From contig JAJEGH010000030.1 in NCBI GenBank assembly GCA_022819985.1, forward strand, positions 54,020-118,019: 64,000 nt of DNA, read 5' to 3'. The stretch's first letter is position 1, and every line of letters begins with the position of its first letter. A program made the position numbers and the translations under genes. This document shows, piece by piece, positions 34,143 through 42,392 of this stretch. The notes under the pieces are model-generated. The model did no database searches. It saw only the letters and a program-made list of their open reading frames with translations, and had not been told where the DNA came from. The stretch comes from Alphaproteobacteria bacterium (lineage in GTDB: Bacteria; Pseudomonadota; Alphaproteobacteria; Bin65).

Positions 34143-35729
34143 CTACGCTCCTTTTTCCGGTTTGAAGGTGTCAGGGATTCGCTCTGCGGCCGGCGGCCGG
34201 CGAAACACGGTGTCCTGGAACGCCATGAACGCCTCGACCTGGACCCGTTTCTCTTCCTTCGACCAGTCCAGGAGCGGCGCAACGACGCCCGCCGCCAGTT
34301 CCGCTTCGCTTCGCGTCAGGTTGCGGCGCCAGGCCAGGCCCGTGCGCCTCAGCAACACATCGGTCAGCGACTTTGCGTGCTCCTTCAGCACGCCGAACTC
34401 GATATCGGAGACCCGGACCTCCGGTTCGTCGGCGAGGAGCGGCGGCGAGTTTTCGCCCGTCGAGAACCGGTAGGGCGCAAAATCGATCCGCCCCGGCGGC
34501 GCCGACGGCGGCAGGCGCTTCGCGACCGTGTCGAGAACGAGCCGTCCGCTGCTTCTGTGGGTCATGATCGGCCCTGCGGTCAGGGCGAAGACGCCCGGAA
34601 ATCCGCGCCCGGCCAAATCGTGCAATTCCCTCGTGCGCGTACCCATCGGCTCGGTCGCGCTGTAGGTGAGCGGTCGAACGCCAGCCCAGGATCGCAGGAC
34701 ATCCGAGCGGCGCAGCGCCCGTCCGGGCAGTACATGGTTCGTCTCGTCGATCAGATAGTCGATCTCGTCGTCGCTGCAGGCGACGTCCGTTGCGTCGCCC
34801 TCGAACAGCGTTTCCGTTACTCCGACGGAGTAGAGGTTCTTGTGCAGGGGCAGAATGTAGAAGGGCTGGTTCAGGCGGCTTAACGTGGCGATCCCGAAGC
34901 CCCGGTACTTCTCGGGCATCTCCACGACGATATGCGCGCCCTTGGTGCCCTGGACGATCCTGCCCCGATGCGATGGCAGGATGTCGTCGATCCACGTTCC
35001 CGCCATGTTGAGGACCAGGGACGCATGTACGACGGCCGGCTTCAGCGACGGGTTTCCCGTGCTGTGGAGCGTAACCGTCCAGCCGTCCTTCCCGTCGCGT
35101 TCGCCTAGCTCGGCCGTGCAATAGTTTGCCAGGACGGCCCGATTCCTTTCCGCATCGAACAGCATGTCGAGGCAGAACCGTTCCGGCCAGTCGAACTTGA
35201 ACTCCCGATAGCAAGCGATGGCGCGGACGGAGCCCGTATCGCGAAGATCGTCGAAAAAGGGGATTTTCGAAGCATAGTCCCGATCGACCATTTCAGGATC
35301 GAGGTGGACGCGGCCCTTCCCCAGCAGGCTCAGAAGGCGCAACCCGGCAGCGACATGCCACCGCTTCACCGGATCGTCCCGGTAGATCGGAAAGCACATC
35401 CTGTACGGCCAGATCCGGTCGGCGGCGTCGGCCAGATGCTCTTCGACCGCGGCCATGGCCTGTCTCGCCAGCCGCACGGCCGTGACCAGCCGCCCTGGCC
35501 TCAAGCCGAAATGAAGCAGCGGGTGCGGCGTCTCGAAATAGCGCAGACCGATGTGAAGCATGCGCGACGACCGGCCGCTCGCCCCGGAAGCGAAGTCCCC
35601 CTTGTCGACGATCAGGCATCTGTAGCCGGCGGACGCCAGATGCTGGATTGCACTGGCACCGTTAATCCCGGCTCCGATTACCACGACGTCGAAATGCTCC
35701 CGGTGAAGCGTCGGGAAGGCGCGTTCCAT
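34143..35729 (-). CDS. FAD-dependent oxidoreductase of the glycerol-3-phosphate dehydrogenase (GlpD) family
   Basis: The 528-residue flavoprotein has the N-terminal dinucleotide fold FDVVVIGAGINGASAIQHLASAG with the acidic end IVDKGDFASGASGRSSRMLHIGLRYFE (GlpD-type GTS/S.R...G..RY pattern). Central GTKGAHIVVEMPEKYRGFG and FYILPLHKNLYSVGVTET follow, and then the C-terminal GlpD-like domain. GlpD oxidises glycerol-3-phosphate to DHAP with quinone. Because the gene is in an operon with amino-acid-type importer genes and no glycerol genes, another hydroxy- or amino-substrate is possible. It is the first gene of the operon, behind a LysR-type dyad. Confidence 0.85.
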   Translation of the reverse strand: MERAFPTLHREHFDVVVIGAGINGASAIQHLASAGYRCLIVDKGDFASGASGRSSRMLHIGLRYFETPHPLLHFGLRPGRLVTAVRLARQAMAAVEEHLADAADRIWPYRMCFPIYRDDPVKRWHVAAGLRLLSLLGKGRVHLDPEMVDRDYASKIPFFDDLRDTGSVRAIACYREFKFDWPERFCLDMLFDAERNRAVLANYCTAELGERDGKDGWTVTLHSTGNPSLKPAVVHASLVLNMAGTWIDDILPSHRGRIVQGTKGAHIVVEMPEKYRGFGIATLSRLNQPFYILPLHKNLYSVGVTETLFEGDATDVACSDDEIDYLIDETNHVLPGRALRRSDVLRSWAGVRPLTYSATEPMGTRTRELHDLAGRGFPGVFALTAGPIMTHRSSGRLVLDTVAKRLPPSAPPGRIDFAPYRFSTGENSPPLLADEPEVRVSDIEFGVLKEHAKSLTDVLLRRTGLAWRRNLTRSEAELAAGVVAPLLDWSKEEKRVQVEAFMAFQDTVFRRPPAAERIPDTFKPEKGA

Positions 35730-35802
35730 GTGGCATCCCGCGACTTGAGCGCGACGTGTCGGAACGAATCTAGGGCAGCGACCGGGTATCGGAAAAATGA
35801 AA

Positions 35803-35826
35803 TTATTGCATTATATTATGCGATAA
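35803..35826. promoter_or_regulatory. LysR-type dyad overlapping the -10 of the GlpD-like operon
   Basis: TTATTGCAT and ATGCGATAA form an inverted repeat (8 of 9 pairs) around a 6-base AT spacer. On the minus strand a perfect -10 TATAAT (35810-35815) lies inside it, with a weak -35 TTAATA at 35833-35838 (17-base spacing). The lysR-type gene is immediately upstream on the same strand. Confidence 0.55.
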
Positions 35827-35850
35827 ATGAATTATTAAGCCGCCTCCCGC

Positions 35851-36756
35851 TCAGGGTACGGGCAACTTTTGCAGCAGGTCATCGCGCTCCGAAAGCAGCA
35901 CCGCAACCAACGCGTCCAGAGCCGCAGTTTTGCGGCGCCGGTCTGGCAACAGCATGCCGACATTGAAGGGGATTTCGGGCCGAAAGGGCACCAAGCGCAC
36001 ACCCGCGCCGGCATGCTCGGCCGCCGTGACCGGATCGACGAGGCCCAGGCCCATGCCATTCTGCACCAAGGCGAGCCCGCCGAGAGCGAGCGTGGTCTCG
36101 AAACGCGGCCTGACCGTAACCCCGGCCGCCCTGAAAATGGCATCGGACAGATGCCGCGCCGCGGTAAAGGGCGTCCCCGAAATCAGGGTGACGCCCCGCA
36201 GGTCCGGTGGGGTAATGACCCTGGCCCCGGCCAGCGGATGGCTCGAAGGCACGGCGATTGTGCAGGGGGCCCGTATGAAGGCCTTGGTTTCGAAGCCCGT
36301 CCGGTGAAAAGGCTCTTCGGCGAGGCCGATATCGAACAGCTGCGTAGCTGCGCCTTCCTCGACCGTCGGAGTAAACCTGACATTCATGGCGACGCGGGTG
36401 TCCGGAAACTGTCGTGCGAAGCGGGCGATGACTCTGGGGAGAAAGCTCGTCGCAAGAGCGGGCATGACGCCGATCCCGATAGCGTCGTTACCGGCCGAGC
36501 GAGTCTGGCTGGCAAAATCCTTGATTTTCTTCATCGAAACCAGAATGCGCTCCAGTTCGTCGAGCAATTCGTGAGCGGCATCCGTCGGCACGGCCTTTCC
36601 CCGCCGCCGCTCGAACAGCACCACGCCGAGTTCGTTTTCCAGGGCATCGACGATTCGACTGACGGACGGCTGGCTCCGGCCGACGATCTTCCCGGCGCTG
36701 CTGAAGGTTCCGGTGGTCATCACCGCCTTGAACGCTTCGAGATGAAGGAGATTCAT
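35851..36756 (-). CDS. LysR-family transcriptional regulator
   Basis: This 301-residue regulator has the N-terminal helix-turn-helix (LEAFKAVMTTGTFSSAGKIVGRSQPSVSRIVDALENELGVVLFERRRGKAVPTDA, key residues AFSSAG...G.SQPSVSR.V..LE..LGV.LF.R......T). A co-inducer-binding domain from about residue 90 follows. Its end is 121 bases from the GlpD-like gene, and its start is 214 bases from the divergent TRAP binding-protein gene, so it may control both. The inducer is unknown. The arrangement fits activation of an amino-acid or opine-like uptake operon. Confidence 0.93.
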   Translation of the reverse strand: MNLLHLEAFKAVMTTGTFSSAGKIVGRSQPSVSRIVDALENELGVVLFERRRGKAVPTDAAHELLDELERILVSMKKIKDFASQTRSAGNDAIGIGVMPALATSFLPRVIARFARQFPDTRVAMNVRFTPTVEEGAATQLFDIGLAEEPFHRTGFETKAFIRAPCTIAVPSSHPLAGARVITPPDLRGVTLISGTPFTAARHLSDAIFRAAGVTVRPRFETTLALGGLALVQNGMGLGLVDPVTAAEHAGAGVRLVPFRPEIPFNVGMLLPDRRRKTAALDALVAVLLSERDDLLQKLPVP

Positions 36757-36970
36757 GGAATATCCCTTTCCGCCTTCGGGAGCCCTGCCGGGCCAGCGGC
36801 CGTCCGGGGCAACGAACGGGAATGGGGGAAGATTTCAGGCTCCGTCCGGCGCCGGAAGTCGATCCGACGCCCTGTCCGGTCGGACAGCCGGTTGACGCGC
36901 GCCAGCCCAGCGACGATCATGCGGACGGTAGCTCCGGCGGTCAATCGGGGCGTCAGGGAGAGGAAGACCC

Positions 36971-38026
36971 ATGAGAAAAGCATTCGTTGCCGGCATTCTG
37001 GCGGCCGGGGCCGCAACGGGCCTTGCGGCCGCGCCGGCGCAGGCCAAGACCAAATTGTTGTTCTGCAGTTTCGTGACGCCGAAGCATGTGATCAGCCACG
37101 GCATTCTCCAGCCGTGGACCAAGGACATCGAGAAAGCGACGGAAGGCCGGGTCTCGATCCGCTTTGTGCCAGCCTGCCGGATGGCGCCGCCGCCGCTCCA
37201 GATGGTGATGGTGCAGAAGGGCACCGCCGATGGCGCCTTCGTGTTCAACGCGTTCCTGCGCAAGCTGGTGCCGTCGACCCAGATCAGCATCCATCCGCAG
37301 ATGGCCGTCACCGGCATCGGCCGCTCGGTCGCCCTGTGGCGCATGTACCAGAAATTCTTCAAGGACAAGGCGAACTACAAAGACCTCGAAATGGTCGGCT
37401 ATTTCGGCGCACCGGACGGTCTGTGGTATTCCATGTCCGACACGCCTCTCCTGTCGGTGGCGTCGCTGAAGACGATTAAGACCTGGACCCTGCCGTCGAT
37501 CCCGGCCCAGGCGCTGAAACTGTCCGGCGCCAACATCGTTCCCGGCCCGGCCGTGCGGATTTATCCGATCGTCTCGAAGGGCGTGGTCGATGCCTTCGTC
37601 GGCCTGACCCCCGGCGATCTGCTTGCCTTCAAGATCGACAGATACGCCAAGTCTGCCACGGTCATTCCCGAGGGCTGGTTCGGCGCCACCTTCTCGACCT
37701 TCTGGAACAAGAAGAAGTGGGACACGATTCCCGAGCAGGACCAAAAGATCATCTGGAGCCTGTCCGGCGAGAATCTGGGCCAGCGCAGCCTGCCGTGGGA
37801 CGAGTCGAGAGCGAAGACGCTCAAGCGATTCCAGACTACGCGCAAGGTTCACACCATGCCGGAAGCGGAAATGGCCAAGTTCCGCAAGGCCTGGGCGCCA
37901 CTGTTCGCCGACTGGATCAAATCGATCAACGCCATGGGCGTCGACGGCAAGGCGGCGATGGCCTATTATAAGTCGCAGACGACGGCGGTGGACGCCGAAG
38001 TCCTGAAGCAGTTGGCCGGAAAGTAG
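36971..38026 (+). CDS. TRAP transporter substrate-binding protein (DctP family), orphan
   Basis: This is a 351-residue periplasmic binding protein with a signal peptide (FVAGILAAGAATGLAAAPAQA, cleavage near residue 25) and a strong AGGGAGAGGAAG ribosome-binding site. The DctP-type pattern is visible in HVISHGILQPWTKDIEKATEGRVSIRFVPACRMAPPPLQMVMVQKGTADGAFV and in the C-terminal FRKAWAPLFADWIKSINAMGVDGKAAMAYYKSQ. No DctQ or DctM membrane genes accompany it, so it must use distant partners or serve as a sensor. It is divergent from the LysR gene. Confidence 0.88.
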   Translation: MRKAFVAGILAAGAATGLAAAPAQAKTKLLFCSFVTPKHVISHGILQPWTKDIEKATEGRVSIRFVPACRMAPPPLQMVMVQKGTADGAFVFNAFLRKLVPSTQISIHPQMAVTGIGRSVALWRMYQKFFKDKANYKDLEMVGYFGAPDGLWYSMSDTPLLSVASLKTIKTWTLPSIPAQALKLSGANIVPGPAVRIYPIVSKGVVDAFVGLTPGDLLAFKIDRYAKSATVIPEGWFGATFSTFWNKKKWDTIPEQDQKIIWSLSGENLGQRSLPWDESRAKTLKRFQTTRKVHTMPEAEMAKFRKAWAPLFADWIKSINAMGVDGKAAMAYYKSQTTAVDAEVLKQLAGK

Positions 38027-38460
38027 CGGCCGACCGCGCGAGGCCCGCAATCCGGCGTCCGCAATCGGCGCCGGCGATGCAGCCCGGGATGTCCGGACGG
38101 TGCGCAGAGCGCGCGGAGCGGACGTCCTGACAGGTCCGCAGAGCCCGGGTACGGGTTCTGCGGCGCCGCGCAGACCGCGCGTTTCATGGCGCGGTCGCCA
38201 GGGTTCCGGAGAGCGTGCCGGAGCAGTCAGGGGCAGGAAATCCGGAACCGGAGCGGCCGTCCCCGGCGGCTTCGGGTGCGGTCCCGTTCCGGCCGTTCCG
38301 GTGCTGACAAGGAGGTGAAAGGACTCAACCCGGAAGACGGAAAACCGGGGACGCAAACGAAAGAAATTCACTCGGTTCGGCGCTTCGAGCGCGGAGAACC
38401 TGCATCCTGTGCCCGCCTGCGGGCCGGAATGCGAATTCTTTGTCCGGGAGGTATGAGACC
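38027..38460 (+). other. Leader/intergenic region upstream of the KamA-family gene (434 bases)
   Basis: I see no convincing gene. A near-perfect anti-16S sequence (AAGGAGGTGA, 38310-38319) is not followed by a start codon except the GTG inside it. That GTG would open a 49-codon frame ending in TGA at 38464, overlapping the next ATG. A strong stem CCCGG/CCGGG (38330-38350) is followed by GGGACGCAAAC, which resembles the first half of a cyclic-di-GMP-I riboswitch, but the second half is not found. A GCCCG/CGGGC hairpin (38410-38423) lies close to the kamA-type ribosome-binding site. Confidence 0.4.
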
Positions 38461-39849
38461 ATGAATGTTCAAGTGATTCCGGAAACGCGGGGCAAGCCGA
38501 GAACCGGACGGCCGGGGGCGCCGAACGCAATCGAGTTGCCGCCCGGCAAGTTTCAGGCACTGACGACCAGGAATCTCGATTCGATCACCGAGTACGGCAA
38601 TGTCAGCGGCGACGACCTGTTCGCCATGCGCGTCGTCAGTTCCGTCCTGCCGTTCCGGACCAACCGCTATGTCATCGAACACCTGATCGACTGGGACCGG
38701 ATCCCCGACGACCCGCTCTACCAGCTCGTCTTTCCGCAGAGGGGCATGCTGGCGGACGAGGACTTCGGGCGGGTTGCCGACCTCATGGTCCGCGAGGCGC
38801 CCAGGCCCGAGATCGAACGCGCGGTGGCGGACATCCGCGCCAAGCTCAATCCCCATCCGGCGGGACAGCGGGAATTCAACATTCCCAGCGAGGAGGACGA
38901 AGTCTTCGAGGGTCTCCAGCACAAATACCGCGAGACCGTCCTGTTCTTCCCGAGCCAGGGCCAGACCTGCCACGCCTATTGCACTTTCTGCTTCCGCTGG
39001 GCCCAGTTCGTCGGCGACAAGGAGCTGAAAATCTCCTCGAAGGACGCTGAGGGCCTGCATCGCTACCTCGCCGCCCACCCGGACGTCTCGGACCTCCTGA
39101 TCACCGGCGGCGATCCGATGATCATGAAGACGCGGGTGATGGAAGGCTATCTCCGGCCCTTCATCGACAATCCGGCCCTGGACCATGTCCAGGACATCCG
39201 CATCGGCACCAAGGCGCTGACCTTCTGGCCGCACCGCTTCGTCCATGACGACGACGCCGACGACATGCTGCGGCTGCTCGAGGATGTCGTGCGCGCCGGC
39301 CGCCATGTCGCGATCATGGCGCATTTCAACCACTGGCAGGAGTTGCAGACCAACGTGGTGCGCGAGGCGATCCGCCGGATCCGCGATACCGGCGCGGTGA
39401 TTCGCGGCCAGGCGCCGCTGCTCGCCCATATCAACAACGATTCCGATGTCTGGGCGCGCATGTGGCGCGAACAGGTCCGGCTCGGCATCATCCCCTATTA
39501 CATGTTCGTCGAGCGCGACACCGGGGCGAAACGGTACTTCGAAGTGCCCTTGGAGCGCTGCTGGGAAGTCTTCCGGGGCGCGGTGGAGCAGGTGTCGGGT
39601 CTTGCCCGCACCGTACGCGGCCCGAGCATGAGCGCAACCCCCGGCAAGGTCGAAGTGCTGGGCGTCCAGGAAGTCGCCGGCGAGAAGGTGTTCGTGCTGC
39701 GCTTCCTGCAGGGCCGCGATCCCGATTGGGTCGGCCGGCCCTTCTTCGCGAAATACGATCCCGAGGCGACCTGGCTCGACGGGCTGGAGCCGGCCTTCGG
39801 CGCGAATTCCTTCTTCTACGAGGAAGGCCTGCGCGCAATGACCGGGTAG
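38461..39849 (+). CDS. KamA-family radical SAM protein (lysine 2,3-aminomutase-like)
   Basis: This 462-residue radical SAM enzyme has the cluster motif CHAYCTFC (C170, C174, C177). A SAM-binding GGDP (LLITGGDPMIM) follows, along with a candidate PLP-binding lysine in MSATPGKVEVLG. KamA-family enzymes shift an alpha-amino group to the beta position of lysine or glutamate, or act on EF-P. The protein is longer than EpmB and lacks an obvious zinc-binding tail, so the substrate is open. The ATG at 38461 has GGGAGGT upstream, better than the TTG 21 bases earlier. It follows the orphan TRAP binding protein. Confidence 0.85.
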   Translation: MNVQVIPETRGKPRTGRPGAPNAIELPPGKFQALTTRNLDSITEYGNVSGDDLFAMRVVSSVLPFRTNRYVIEHLIDWDRIPDDPLYQLVFPQRGMLADEDFGRVADLMVREAPRPEIERAVADIRAKLNPHPAGQREFNIPSEEDEVFEGLQHKYRETVLFFPSQGQTCHAYCTFCFRWAQFVGDKELKISSKDAEGLHRYLAAHPDVSDLLITGGDPMIMKTRVMEGYLRPFIDNPALDHVQDIRIGTKALTFWPHRFVHDDDADDMLRLLEDVVRAGRHVAIMAHFNHWQELQTNVVREAIRRIRDTGAVIRGQAPLLAHINNDSDVWARMWREQVRLGIIPYYMFVERDTGAKRYFEVPLERCWEVFRGAVEQVSGLARTVRGPSMSATPGKVEVLGVQEVAGEKVFVLRFLQGRDPDWVGRPFFAKYDPEATWLDGLEPAFGANSFFYEEGLRAMTG

Positions 39850-39917
39850 CAGCGGCGACAGCCGGCTGCCCGCTTCCTGGCGGATCTCGCAAGGGCGTTT
39901 CGTTAGGGGCGTTCCGT

Positions 39918-39942
39918 GGGGGAGGGTGCAAGCTCCTCCCCT
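39918..39942. terminator. GC hairpin between convergent genes, possible bidirectional terminator
   Basis: A 9-bp stem (GGGGAGG core pairing with CCTCCCC, plus wobble pairs at both ends) with a 7-base loop separates the KamA-family stop and the livF stop. There is no run of T on either side, so termination efficiency is uncertain. Confidence 0.4.
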
Positions 39943-39957
39943 ACTCCGGCGCTCTGC

Positions 39958-40665
39958 TTACACATGCATGTGCGCCGCCAGCGTTTCTTCGGTCATGTCG
40001 GCCGCGGCGCCGGCGAGTACGACCTCGCCATGATCCATGACGATGACCCGGTCGGCGATGTCGAGGGCGAAGGCGAGATTCTGTTCGACGATCAGGAGAG
40101 CCCGTCCCGCGGCCTTGGCCTCGTGCAGGAAGCCGGCCATGCGCTCGACATTTTCCTGCTGCACGCCTTCGCTCGGCTCGTCGAGCAGAAGCAGCCGCCC
40201 GGCTTCGGCGACGCCGCGCACGAAGGACAGGATTTTCCGCTCGCCGCCGCTCAGTGTCCCGGCCGACTGGGTCATGCGCGATTCGAGAATCGGAAAGGCG
40301 GCGAAGAACGGAGCGTAGCGGCCCTCGTCGATAGCCGGCGCCATCAGGGTCAGGTTTTCCCGGACCGAGAGATTGTCAAACACCGGCCGTTCCTGGGGGC
40401 AATAGATCAACCCCAGGGCGTGGCGCCGGTCGGGCGGCAGGCCGTCCAGCGATTGCCCGTCGAACCGTACCGAGCCCGACTGGAGCGGCAGATGCCCGGT
40501 GAGCAGGCGCATCAGCGTCGTCTTGCCGACGCCGTTGCGGCCGAGGATGCAGCAGGCCTCGCCCGGCGAGACCTCGCCGCCAGCCGACCGGACGACCGTG
40601 GTTGCGCCGTAGCCGCCGGTGACGTTCGAGAAGGAGAACAGCGGCCCGCTCACGCCCCCGTTCAT
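39958..40665 (-). CDS. Branched-chain-type ABC transporter ATP-binding protein (LivF/UrtE-like)
   Basis: This is a 235-residue ATPase with Walker A GRNGVGKTT, Q-loop IYCPQERPVFDNLSVREN, signature LSGGERKILSFVRGV, Walker B LLLLDEPSEGV and switch region LIVEQNLAFAL. The EPSEG and VEQN strings mark the LivF/UrtE class. The ATG at 40665 overlaps the stop of the fused permease-ATPase gene (ATGA). It is the last gene of the amide operon. Confidence 0.94.
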   Translation of the reverse strand: MNGGVSGPLFSFSNVTGGYGATTVVRSAGGEVSPGEACCILGRNGVGKTTLMRLLTGHLPLQSGSVRFDGQSLDGLPPDRRHALGLIYCPQERPVFDNLSVRENLTLMAPAIDEGRYAPFFAAFPILESRMTQSAGTLSGGERKILSFVRGVAEAGRLLLLDEPSEGVQQENVERMAGFLHEAKAAGRALLIVEQNLAFALDIADRVIVMDHGEVVLAGAAADMTEETLAAHMHV

Positions 40666-42392
40666 GCCGAAGCTCCGACATAGACGGCCCGGACCCGCTC
40701 ATCCGCCTGGATTTCCGCGACCGTGCCCGATGCGAGCAGCCGGCCCTGATGCAGCACGAAAATCCGGTCGGCCAGTTCGCGCACGAAGGTCATGTCGTGC
40801 TCGACGATCACCGTGCAGGCGTTCAGCCGTCCGCCGACCCAGCGGATCGCCTCGATCACCTCCTGGGTTTCGGTCTGCGACAGGCCGGCGGACGGCTCGT
40901 CCAGCAGCAGCAGCCGCGGCTCGGCGATAAGGACCATGACCAGTTCCAGGATCTGGCGCTGGCCGTGCGAGAGGTCGCCGGCGCGCCGGTCTTCTTCGGC
41001 GAGGAACGGAAAGCGGCTCTGTGCCTCGCGCAGAATGGCGCTGGACCAGCCGTGGCTGCGCATGCGGACGAGGTCGCGTAGCCGCGCGCGGCCTCCCCAC
41101 AGGCCGATGTTGAAATTCTCCGCCACCGTCAGGTCCGGAAACAGGCTGGGCGCCTGGAACTTGCGCCCGACGCCGATCCGGCTCAGCAGGTCGGCCGCCG
41201 TGCCGGTGCGCGCGTGACCGAAGATACGAATCTGCCCGCTGCGCACCGGCAGTTCCCCGGTCATGGCGTTGAAGCAGGAGGTCTTGCCCGCGCCGTTCGG
41301 GCCGATCAGGCAATAGATGCCGTGCCGGTCGATCGCCAGGTCAAGTCCTTCGAGGATGCGCACCGAACCCATGCGGACGCGCACGCCGTCGAGGGCAAAT
41401 CCGGTATCGCCGGACGCCGCAGGCCGGGCCGGGCCGTCGAGCGTGCGCTTTGCGCGGCGGCGCCACAGCCGTTCGACAGGCGGCTCGACGAAGCCCATCA
41501 GCCCCTGCCGAAAATACAGCACGACGACGATGAAGATCGCGGCGAGGATGACCTCCCAGTAGCTGATTTCGTCGCGGAGGTCGGCGGTCAGGATGCCGAT
41601 CAGGACGGCGCCGACGGCCGGACCGTAGAGCGTGGCCCGCCCACCGACCGCCGCCCAGATCACCAGGTCGGCCGACAGGAGAAAGCCGCACAACTGCGGC
41701 GTGACCAGATTCTGCTGGGGCGCGTAGAGGGCGCCGCCGATGCCGGCGAGCACGCCGCTCAGGCCGAACACCGCGGCCTTCACATTCTGCACCGCGAAGC
41801 CGCAAAAGCGCACCCGCTGCTCGTTCTGCGACACGGCGCGCCACAGCACGCCGGCCGGCGCGCGGCGCAGCCAGGCGATGCCGATGAGGCAGACGCCGAG
41901 CGCGACCGCGGAAACGTAGTAGAGGTCGGTAAAGTCGCTCAATCCCGGCAGGCCGGGGATATTCTTGAGGCCGTTGAAGCCGCCGGTCACGTCGTTCCAG
42001 CTGTTGGCAATCTGGAAGGCGAGCAGGGTCAGCGCCAGCGTGATCATGGCGAAGAAAGGCCCGCTCAGCGTCCGGCCGCGGAACACCAGCAGGCCGATGC
42101 CGTAGGCGAGAAGCCCCGGCGCCAGCGCCGCCGCCGGCAGGAGGAGGAGCAGCAGCCAGCTGTCCTTGAAGTGGATCAGCGACAGGCCGGAAAGATAGGC
42201 GGCCAGCCCGAAGAACATGGCCTGGCCGAGCGGCAGGAACCCGGCCTGGCCCCAGCACAGGCCGATGCCGAGCGACGCGATGGCGTAGAGGAAATACAGC
42301 GCCAGCGTGTAGGCCCAGAACTCGCCGACCAGTTGCGGCAGCAGGGCGAGCGCCGCGACCAGGGCCGCGCTATGTCCGAGGAAAGAGGCCAT
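40662..42392 (-). CDS. Fused LivM-type permease and LivG-type ATPase
   Basis: This 576-residue protein joins two subunits normally separate in hydrophobic amino-acid/urea-type importers. Residues 1 to about 310 are a LivM permease with about ten membrane segments (LPLGQAMFFGLAAYL; LTLLAFQIANSWNDVTGGFNGL; AVGGRATLYGPAVGA). A short Arg-rich linker (LWRRRAKRTLDGPARPAASG) leads to an ATPase with Walker A GPNGAGKTS, signature LSHGQRQILELVMVL, Walker B LLLLDEPSAGL and VEHDM. The LSHGQ signature is of the UrtD/LivG class. The frame is uninterrupted from ATG 42392, so this is a genuine fusion. It overlaps livH by 23 bases. Confidence 0.92.
   Translation of the reverse strand: MASFLGHSAALVAALALLPQLVGEFWAYTLALYFLYAIASLGIGLCWGQAGFLPLGQAMFFGLAAYLSGLSLIHFKDSWLLLLLLPAAALAPGLLAYGIGLLVFRGRTLSGPFFAMITLALTLLAFQIANSWNDVTGGFNGLKNIPGLPGLSDFTDLYYVSAVALGVCLIGIAWLRRAPAGVLWRAVSQNEQRVRFCGFAVQNVKAAVFGLSGVLAGIGGALYAPQQNLVTPQLCGFLLSADLVIWAAVGGRATLYGPAVGAVLIGILTADLRDEISYWEVILAAIFIVVVLYFRQGLMGFVEPPVERLWRRRAKRTLDGPARPAASGDTGFALDGVRVRMGSVRILEGLDLAIDRHGIYCLIGPNGAGKTSCFNAMTGELPVRSGQIRIFGHARTGTAADLLSRIGVGRKFQAPSLFPDLTVAENFNIGLWGGRARLRDLVRMRSHGWSSAILREAQSRFPFLAEEDRRAGDLSHGQRQILELVMVLIAEPRLLLLDEPSAGLSQTETQEVIEAIRWVGGRLNACTVIVEHDMTFVRELADRIFVLHQGRLLASGTVAEIQADERVRAVYVGASA

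Noticed and set aside
38316..38464. GTG-initiated leader peptide overlapping the KamA-type start as ATGA
   Set aside because: The frame begins inside the Shine-Dalgarno-like sequence with nothing upstream to start it, and the peptide has no recognisable feature; the overlap may be chance.
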